From positions 1 to 64,000 of the forward strand of contig CALUVG010000008.1 in NCBI GenBank assembly GCA_944324165.1: a stretch of DNA of 64,000 bases, given 5' to 3'. The position numbers were made by a program, and so were the translations under genes. Under the pieces are notes generated by a model, which saw nothing but the letters and a program-made list of their open reading frames with translations, had not been told where the DNA came from and did not search any database. Shown here piece by piece: positions 58,275 to 64,000 of the stretch; positions within the stretch are counted from its first letter, which is position 1; the number at the start of each line of letters is the position of its first letter. The DNA comes from Candidatus Gastranaerophilales bacterium (GTDB lineage: Bacteria; Cyanobacteriota; Vampirovibrionia; Gastranaerophilales; Gastranaerophilaceae).

Positions 58275-59357
58275 ATGAATAAATATAGGCAAAACGGCTT
58301 TACTCTTGCAGAAGTGCTGATTACACTAACAATTATAGGTATTGTTGCAGCGTTAACTATACCTAATTTAGTGGAAAATCATAACAAAAAAGCTTGGGAA
58401 ACAGCTAAAAGTGTTTTTGAAAAACGCCTGGAAGTAGCAACAAAGCAGATGAATACCGAAGAAAAACTTGCTGGCTATTCAAATACATTGGATTTTGTAA
58501 ATGAACTGAAAAATTACATCAAAATAACAAGAGTATGCGATAATAGTAATATAACTAAATGTTTTGAGAAAGAAGTAATCTGGAATAAAGACAGTGAGCC
58601 AATAGATATGTCGACAATCACAGATGCTTCCGCACTCGGGCAGGATGATTGGAATACTGATACTGTAGGGGTTCAATTTGCTAATGGCGTAAATGCCATA
58701 ATCGCCTATAATCCAAATGCGTCTCAGGATCCATTTAATAACCAGTTTGCAGCAACTTCCGAATCTATGGCTATTATTTATGATGTCTCAGGAAACAGAA
58801 ATCCAAATACAAATGGCAGTGATATAAACCATATAAATGTTCAAGAATTGTCAGGTACAGCCGGCTGTTTAATACCGGAGTCAGTCCTGGGATTTTGCAT
58901 TGTTGAAATACTTGGTCCGCAAAACGGAGGATATGGTCCAATGTCATATGGTGACTGCAATGATGCAGTTGCTAATGGAGAAATAGACGTTGATGCCTGC
59001 TATGAAGGTGATGATTATTATGCCGGTGCTGTTAATGCATGTGGCGGAAAAAAAGAATATTTGCCGACGCAAGAGCAGTTAGTTAAATTAGCAGAATATA
59101 TATATGATAATGATGAGATACTCGCTGATGGGAGGACTGAAGGGTTAAAAATGGATAACGAACGTGCATCTGTATTTCTGTCATCATCTCCGGGCGGGGC
59201 TGACGGCTGGTTTTATGTTTGGTCAGATGATGAATATGATTCAACCAAGTCATACAGCAGACGTTTTTATCCAAAATACACTCACTGGGGTAATAGCGGC
59301 GGCGGCTTGAGTGCTCGCCAAAATAATGCAAGAATAGCTGCATGTCTTGCTAAATAG
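58275..59357 (+). CDS. Pilin-like protein with lectin-like C-terminus
   Basis: A 360-residue precursor with leader MNKYRQNG and prepilin helix FTLAEVLITLTIIGIVAALTIP, cleaved after G8. From residue 10 to 190 it is closely similar to the pilin gene at 32342 (KAWETA, EKLAGYSNTLDFVNELKNYIK, TRVCDN). The C-terminal part has the PTQEQLVKLAEYIY and WFYVWSDDEYDSTKSYSRRF segments, which look like a DUF1566/lectin-like domain, and it diverges from the paralog. AAGGAG precedes the ATG. It is a candidate for a surface adhesin tip. It belongs to the cluster with the XRE and pilin genes downstream. Confidence 0.75.
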   Translation: MNKYRQNGFTLAEVLITLTIIGIVAALTIPNLVENHNKKAWETAKSVFEKRLEVATKQMNTEEKLAGYSNTLDFVNELKNYIKITRVCDNSNITKCFEKEVIWNKDSEPIDMSTITDASALGQDDWNTDTVGVQFANGVNAIIAYNPNASQDPFNNQFAATSESMAIIYDVSGNRNPNTNGSDINHINVQELSGTAGCLIPESVLGFCIVEILGPQNGGYGPMSYGDCNDAVANGEIDVDACYEGDDYYAGAVNACGGKKEYLPTQEQLVKLAEYIYDNDEILADGRTEGLKMDNERASVFLSSSPGGADGWFYVWSDDEYDSTKSYSRRFYPKYTHWGNSGGGLSARQNNARIAACLAK

Positions 59358-59378
59358 GGTAAAGTAGGATTAGAATTT

Positions 59379-59606
59379 TTAATTAAACATCAATAATTCG
59401 TAGGGCTTAACACCTAAAACTTTCGCTATCTGGTTAATTCTGGATAGCGGAATGTCGTTTCGCGCGTTTTCTATGTTTGATATGTAGGAGTTATCAGTAC
59501 CAATTTCAAGACTTAATTCCTCTTGCGTCAAGCCTTTTTCAAGTCGCAGGTATCTAAGACGCTGACCGAATTTTTTATGGAATACTTTGCTAAATTTTTT
59601 AACCAT
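59379..59606 (-). CDS. XRE-family transcriptional regulator (short)
   Basis: A 75-residue protein that is little more than a helix-turn-helix: LRYLRLEKGLTQEELSLEIGTDNSYISNIENARNDIPLSRINQIAKVLGVKPYELL. It is divergent from the pilin gene at 59707, and its start is 100 bases from that gene's start. It has no C-terminal domain. The layout repeats the pair at 38454/39271. No good ribosome site is visible before the ATG at 59606. Confidence 0.75.
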   Translation of the reverse strand: MVKKFSKVFHKKFGQRLRYLRLEKGLTQEELSLEIGTDNSYISNIENARNDIPLSRINQIAKVLGVKPYELLMFN

Positions 59607-59652
59607 ATATTAAGATATATCAAGAAAAATTGACAATTCTATGAGTATTTTT

Positions 59653-59672
59653 AAATATTTTGGGTATAATAT
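59653..59672 (+). promoter_or_regulatory. Pilin promoter box 2
   Basis: AAATATTTTGGGTATAATAT, the counterpart of box 1 with one base change before TATAAT. TATAAT ends 36 bases before ATG 59707. The XRE gene starts just upstream on the other strand. Confidence 0.55.
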
Positions 59673-59706
59673 CACATGTAACAAGGATTTGAAGGAGGTA
59701 TTTTTT

Positions 59707-60438
59707 ATGAATAAAAGATCTTTTAACGCATTCACACTTGCTGAAGTTCTCATAACTCTCGCTATAATCGGTATTGTTGCGGCATTAACTATACCGCAAC
59801 TTGTATCTTCTTATAATAAAAAGGTAGTAGAAACTAAACTCAGAAAATTCTACTCTAATATGCAAAACGCAGTGGCTATGTCTGAAATCGAAAACGGTGA
59901 TAAAAAAAACTGGACAATTCAGAACAATAATTCTGTTGAAGATTTTTACCTGAAATATTTTAAGAAGTATTTAAATACTAGCAAATATGAGGTTGAGAAT
60001 AATAATGTTTATATATATTTTGCAGATGGGACGATTTTTAGAATGTACCCTAATGGCAATACCACGGTAGCAGCTCAGGGGACATTCTATACAGATGAGA
60101 AAGCATTGAATAATGGAATTCTAGGCAAAAATATATTTGCATTTTACTGGGGACCGGCGCAAACCGGTCTTGAGCAATTTTGCGAAAATCCAATCCTTAA
60201 TGCATATGATAAAGGCTGGGTTCCGTATCTTTACTGGGCACAACGCCACTGGGATTCAGAAAAAAATTGTGCTCAAATTGATGTTCCAACAGATAGAGAA
60301 GAGTTTAGAGATATATTAATTAATCAGAAAAATTATGGATGCGCCCCCGGGGACGGTCTGCATAATGGATCATACTGTACCGCCTTAATAGAAATGAACG
60401 GCTGGAAAATTCCAGATGACTATCCTATCAAATTTTAA
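59707..60438 (+). CDS. Pilin-like protein divergent from a short XRE regulator
   Basis: GAAGGAGGT precedes ATG 59707, so I reject the longer frame to 59641, which has a poor leader. The 243-residue precursor has leader MNKRSFNA and helix FTLAEVLITLAIIGIVAALTIP, cleaved after A8. The segment KKVVETKLRKFYSNMQNAVAMSEIENGDKKNW and the end NGWKIPDDYPIKF match the pilin at 38454-39146, so they are paralogs. The body is Asn/Tyr-rich, with about five cysteines. It is directly before rpsE with about 180 bases between. Confidence 0.8.
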   Translation: MNKRSFNAFTLAEVLITLAIIGIVAALTIPQLVSSYNKKVVETKLRKFYSNMQNAVAMSEIENGDKKNWTIQNNNSVEDFYLKYFKKYLNTSKYEVENNNVYIYFADGTIFRMYPNGNTTVAAQGTFYTDEKALNNGILGKNIFAFYWGPAQTGLEQFCENPILNAYDKGWVPYLYWAQRHWDSEKNCAQIDVPTDREEFRDILINQKNYGCAPGDGLHNGSYCTALIEMNGWKIPDDYPIKF

Positions 60439-60617
60439 GTTTTACAATGTCAATATTGAAAAACACTTGCATTTCAGTATTCACCATGCTAATATAAAAA
60501 AGTCAGAAAAGTTACTCACGAATATTTTACCATATGGCTTTTGTTAGCTTATTTTTTGGTGTATTCGTAAATTATACTAAACCCTATTATTACAAAGTAA
60601 AATGAAAGGTAAATTCA

Positions 60618-61319
60618 ATGGATTTAGAAAACAAAGATGAAATGAATGTAGAAACAACTGCTGAAGAAGTTGTTGTTTCAGAAGAAAAAGAAACTTCAAC
60701 AGAATCTGTTTCAGACGCTCCGGCTGCTGATGCATCTGTTGAAACTACAGAAGAAGCTGTAGAAGTTAAAGATGAAAAACCGGCACGTCAAAGACGCCGC
60801 GGTAAAAGACAAAAAATCGAAACTACTGATGAAAAACCACAAAATGAATGGACTGAACGTGTTGTTCAAATCCGCCGTGTAACAAAAGTTGTTAAAGGCG
60901 GTAAAAAATTGAGTTTCCGTGCAGTTGTTATTGTAGGTAATAAAAAAGGTCAGGTTGGTGTTGGCTGTGCTAAAGCCGCTGAAGTTGTTATTGCTATTCA
61001 AAAGGCAATTGCTGACGGCAGAAAAAACTTAATTACCGTACCTATTTTCAAGACAACTATTCCACATCCTATTGTAGGACGTTCAGGGGCAGGTGAAGTT
61101 ATGTTGAGACCTGCATCTCAAGGTACCGGTATTATTGCTGGCGGCGCAGTTCGTTTAGTTCTTGAACTTGCAGGTATTGAAAATATTCTTTCAAAATCTT
61201 TAGGTTCAAAATCACCGCTTAACGCTGCTAATGCAACTTTGGATGCTCTTCAAAAATTGACTCCGTTCACTGAAGTTGCTAAAAAACGCGGTCTTACTAT
61301 GGCTCAACTTTTAAACTAA
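60618..61319 (+). CDS. rpsE: 30S ribosomal protein S5 with acidic N-terminal extension
   Basis: Residues 75-233 match S5: [41 protein letters not shown] and the [38 protein letters not shown] segment. The usual S5 is about 165 residues; here the first 75 residues are an acidic Glu/Ala/Thr/Ser-rich stretch and then a RQRRRGKRQ basic patch. S5 guides mRNA unwinding and accuracy. It starts the block rpsE-rpmD-rplO-secY, without rplR before it. AAAGG precedes the ATG. Confidence 0.95.
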   Translation: MDLENKDEMNVETTAEEVVVSEEKETSTESVSDAPAADASVETTEEAVEVKDEKPARQRRRGKRQKIETTDEKPQNEWTERVVQIRRVTKVVKGGKKLSFRAVVIVGNKKGQVGVGCAKAAEVVIAIQKAIADGRKNLITVPIFKTTIPHPIVGRSGAGEVMLRPASQGTGIIAGGAVRLVLELAGIENILSKSLGSKSPLNAANATLDALQKLTPFTEVAKKRGLTMAQLLN

Positions 61320-61383
61320 TTAATCAACATACTAATTGTGTTTATAAGTTTTACGAAGAAAATAATGTAAAGGAAATAAAAAT

Positions 61384-61566
61384 ATGGCAAATAAACAAAT
61401 CAAAATTAAACTGACAAGAAGTTTAATCGGCGCATCTGAAGCTCAACGTAAAGTTGTTGCGGCTTTAGGTTTGACTAAAAAAGACCAGATTGTAGAACAC
61501 TACGACAGCCCGACTATCATGGGTATGGTTAACAAAGTATCTCACCTTTTACAGGTGGTTGAATAA
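61384..61566 (+). CDS. rpmD: 50S ribosomal protein L30
   Basis: A 60-residue protein with KIKLTRSLIGASEAQRKVVAALGLTKKDQIVEHYDSP, the L30 fold. AAAGGA precedes the ATG. It lies 64 bases after rpsE and 68 before rplO, a normal spc operon order. Confidence 0.95.
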   Translation: MANKQIKIKLTRSLIGASEAQRKVVAALGLTKKDQIVEHYDSPTIMGMVNKVSHLLQVVE

Positions 61567-61634
61567 ATAGGTGTAGCTGGCTGCGTAAGTTAATAGCGAG
61601 CAGTCATACAAATTAAAATTAAAGGAAATAAATT

Positions 61635-62087
61635 ATGACAAATACAATTACATTAGAAGATTTAAAACCTGCAAAAGGTTCAACCCACGGCACAAAACGT
61701 GTAGGCAGAGGTCGTTCTTCAGGCTGGGGCAAAACATCCTGCCGCGGTCACAACGGTGAAGGTCAACGTTCAGGCAGAAGCTCTAAAAGAGGGTTTGAAG
61801 GCGGTCAAATGCCAGGATACAGACAAATGCCTAAATTAAAAGGTTTCAAAATTATCAACCAGCTTAAGTATGCAGAAATAAATGTAGGCAGACTTGAGCA
61901 ATTAGGCATGGAAGAAATTACATTAGAAGCTTTAAAAACTGCTAAAAAAGCTCATCAATCTGCTGACGGGTTAAGAATTCTCGGCAATGGTGAAATTAAA
62001 AAAGCAGTTACTGTAAAAGCCAGCTATGTAACTCCTTCAGCAAAAGAAAAAATTGAAAAAGCAGGCGGAAAGGTTGAGTTAGTATAA
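61635..62087 (+). CDS. rplO: 50S ribosomal protein L15
   Basis: A 150-residue protein with the L15 start DLKPAKGSTHGTKRVGRGRSSGWGKTSCRGHNGEGQRSG and the RSSKRGFEGGQMPGYRQMPKLKGF segment. It binds 23S rRNA late in assembly. AAAGGA precedes the ATG; the stop overlaps the secY start by one base, so secY is translationally coupled. Confidence 0.96.
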   Translation: MTNTITLEDLKPAKGSTHGTKRVGRGRSSGWGKTSCRGHNGEGQRSGRSSKRGFEGGQMPGYRQMPKLKGFKIINQLKYAEINVGRLEQLGMEEITLEALKTAKKAHQSADGLRILGNGEIKKAVTVKASYVTPSAKEKIEKAGGKVELV

Positions 62088-63424
62088 TGGCACAAGGTAT
62101 AAAAATGCCGACAACTGATGATTTATTGTCAATGTGGCACGCATCAGGATTAAAACAGAAAATTATTTTCACATTCCTGATGATTGCTGCATTCAGACTA
62201 GGGGTTCAGATGCCGCTTTTCGGGATAAATAACCAGATATTCAGTAATATTGCACAGAGTAATAATATTATAGGATTTTTGGATTTATTCTCAGGTGGTG
62301 CACTTGGTAAAGTTTCAATATTCGCACTGGGTATTGGACCTTATATCACCTCCTCAATCATCGTACAGCTTGTTTCTGTTGTAATTCCATCTCTTCAAAA
62401 ATTGCAGCAGGAAGAAGGTGAAGCCGGCAGAAGAAAATTATCTCAGTATACAAGATTATTTACTGTTGTGTTGGCAATGTTCCAATCATTAGTATTTATG
62501 TTGTATTTAAGACATTTACCGGGCGCAATAATGCCGGGAGTTAATCATGGTATGTTCTTTATAAGTTCTATCGCTGTATTAACAGCAGGTTCAATCCTTG
62601 TAATGTGGCTTTCTGAACTTATAACAGAAAAAGGTATTGGCAATGGCGGTTCATTAATCATCTTTGTCGGTATATTATCAGGAATTCCTGTTTATGCATC
62701 GCGTACGGCACAAATGGTTGCCCATAATTCTATGCTGCAAGTGGGACTTGCTGTATTGCTGGCAATATTCTTTGCTACAATGATATTTATTGTAATAATG
62801 CAAGAAGCTATCAGAAAAGTTATAATTGTTAATCCGCGTCGTCAGGTAGGTAATAAAGTTTATGGCGGCATGAATTCATTTATTCCGTTTAAACTAAACC
62901 CTGGCGGTGTTATGCCTATCATCTTTGCGGTTGCTATTTTGCTTTTCCCTTCAACTGTATTAAGTCTTGTCGGGCAGGCAAATTTCCGTTCCGCTACGGT
63001 TAAGCATTTCGTAATTACCTTAAATCAATGGTTAAGTCCGGATGGCATAACTTATTACGTATTGTATTTTCTGTTAATTGTTGCATTAACATTTTTCTAT
63101 GCATCAATTATGCCGAATATGCAGCCAAAAGACATTGCAAACAACCTGAAAAAATACGGGTCATCAATTCCGGGGATTAAACCTGGCAGACCGACTGCAG
63201 AAGCACTGGATAAGATTTTGACTAAAACAACATTTATCGGTGCATTAGGTTTAGGTATTGTAGCGTTACTTCCGTCATTTGCAAGCTATATAACCAATAT
63301 CAAGACTTTGCAGGGGATTGGAGCTACATCTCTAATCATCATGGTCGGGGTTGCACTTGACTTAATCAATCAGGTAAAAACGCATTTGCTGGCAAGGAAT
63401 TATGAAACATTCCTGAAGCACTAA
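62087..63424 (+). CDS. secY: Protein translocase subunit SecY
   Basis: A 445-residue channel protein with ten predicted helices. Motifs are GLKQKIIFTFLMIAAFRLGVQMP at helix 1, LDLFSGGALGKVSIFALGIGPYITSSI in the plug region, GIGNGGSLIIFVGILSGIP, NPRRQVGNKVYGGMNSFIPFKLNPGGVMPIIFA and IPGIKPGRPTAEALDKIL. It forms the SecYEG pore. The gene overlaps rplO and is followed by a terminator, so adk, map and infA are not in this operon. Confidence 0.96.
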   Translation: MAQGIKMPTTDDLLSMWHASGLKQKIIFTFLMIAAFRLGVQMPLFGINNQIFSNIAQSNNIIGFLDLFSGGALGKVSIFALGIGPYITSSIIVQLVSVVIPSLQKLQQEEGEAGRRKLSQYTRLFTVVLAMFQSLVFMLYLRHLPGAIMPGVNHGMFFISSIAVLTAGSILVMWLSELITEKGIGNGGSLIIFVGILSGIPVYASRTAQMVAHNSMLQVGLAVLLAIFFATMIFIVIMQEAIRKVIIVNPRRQVGNKVYGGMNSFIPFKLNPGGVMPIIFAVAILLFPSTVLSLVGQANFRSATVKHFVITLNQWLSPDGITYYVLYFLLIVALTFFYASIMPNMQPKDIANNLKKYGSSIPGIKPGRPTAEALDKILTKTTFIGALGLGIVALLPSFASYITNIKTLQGIGATSLIIMVGVALDLINQVKTHLLARNYETFLKH

Positions 63425-63446
63425 TGCTAACTGATATCTTATATAG

Positions 63447-63479
63447 AAAATTCTCCCGATGTTGTCGGGAGAATTTTTT
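63447..63479 (+). terminator. Terminator of the rpsE-secY operon
   Basis: AAAATTCTCCCGA pairs with TCGGGAGAATTTT around TGTTG and ends in a T-run. It lies 23 bases past the secY stop. Confidence 0.85.
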
Positions 63480-63631
63480 GTTATATATTAATAAATATTA
63501 AGTCGCCGTAAATCTTTGATTTTAGCGTGTTTGCGAAAATTATCCGGTTATTTGAAGGCAAAAAATTCTGTTTTGATGTTTTTATATTTATATAATAATT
63601 GATGTAAAAGGTTAGAAAGGAAAAAAGGTTT

Positions 63632-64000
63632 ATGTCAGATCTCAAGGTAAATGCTGTAGATGTCTCAAATGTAAAACAGATAAAGGATAAAAATGCAGCT
63701 ACAAATGGAACGCAAAAGAAGGCAGCAACAAAATTAACCGCAACTAGTGTTACACTTGGTGGCTTAGGTGCATTAGGTGCTATAGGGGTAGCAATTCTGG
63801 CAGTAAAACATGGTAAAGCCGCAAAAGCATTAAAAGAAATTGGCATTGACAGTTTTAAAGAGGCTGGTAATTTCTTTGAAGGAGGAAAAGCATTTACTAA
63901 TAAAGGAAAACCTTTTACCGGTGTAATTACTCATGAAAATGCTCAAGGATTTGCACATAATATCAAATATGAAAACGGGGTAATTAAAGAAGTAGAAAAA
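63632..64000 (+). CDS. Unknown protein with glycine-rich hydrophobic segment (5' part, runs off the window)
   Basis: GAAAGGAAAAAAGG precedes ATG 63632. The 123 visible residues begin MSDLKVNAVDVSNVKQ, then a Lys/Ala-rich start and a hydrophobic segment at about residues 37-62 (TSVTLGGLGALGAIGVAILAV) followed by KHGKAAKALKEIGI. This recalls the segments in the first 180 residues of the glycogen synthase-like gene (VTGTVALATSAIGLPIAYKKGKAANGKLL). The rest is Gly/Phe-rich (FFEGGKAFTNKGKPFTG). No function can be given. Confidence 0.55.
   Translation, partial: MSDLKVNAVDVSNVKQIKDKNAATNGTQKKAATKLTATSVTLGGLGALGAIGVAILAVKHGKAAKALKEIGIDSFKEAGNFFEGGKAFTNKGKPFTGVITHENAQGFAHNIKYENGVIKEVEK

Overview
The window reads as a chromosomal piece of an AT-rich, Gram-negative, fermentative anaerobe. 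Lipid A and envelope genes (lpxK, an MCE/MlaD protein, an Omp85-type TpsB barrel, a Skp chaperone) show an outer membrane. A three-subunit [FeFe]-hydrogenase shows fermentative H2 metabolism. Several short proteins start with the prepilin motif FTLAEVLITL. My best guess is a gut non-photosynthetic relative of Cyanobacteria (Melainabacteria / Gastranaerophilales type). This is inference from gene content; no 16S rRNA is present.

Positions 1-10500 are an accessory region. Minus-strand genes at 6227-1113 form a contractile-tail module in the usual myovirus order: tail terminator-like protein, sheath, tube, a frameshifted G/GT tail chaperone pair, and a short tape-measure-like protein. I see no capsid, portal, terminase or integrase. 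Small plus-strand membrane genes are mixed in, two of them paralogs on either side of the tape-measure gene. Beyond it lie a TM2 protein, two unknown genes and a chimeric SNF2/type III restriction gene. The region ends at tRNA-Lys(TTT), whose 3' end faces it and recurs once exactly and once imperfectly, as expected of an integration hot spot.

Positions 10779-31732 are mostly housekeeping: a long glycogen-synthase-like protein, NupC, an M16 peptidase, bioD-bioA, TpsB, Skp, the hydrogenase operon hydC-hydB-hydA, and mlaD-lpxK-nth. Positions 31885-34450 form a variable-looking locus: a short gene with a 12-G tract, and a large pilin-like gene flanked by inverted dispersed repeats, carrying an interrupted and duplicated prepilin leader and a C-terminal segment rich in NNC codons that resembles a diversity-generating retroelement target. 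A Gly/Ser/Cys-rich peptide gene follows.

Positions 34701-49554 carry wecB, a glutaredoxin next to a hybrid-cluster-protein homolog that has lost its metal ligands, a pilin/XRE divergent pair, rpsL-rpsG, leuD, a radical SAM protein, thrB and an MnmC-like methyltransferase. A dead RAYT transposase with three REP hairpins follows at 49716-50370. The rest includes FAD enzymes, thiC, a sugar permease, a phosphohexomutase, a second pilin/XRE cluster at 58229-60438, and a partial spc operon (rpsE-rpmD-rplO-secY). Three unrelated small proteins share an N-terminal P-x-F-x-(A/S)-K-like motif that may be a lineage-specific sorting signal.
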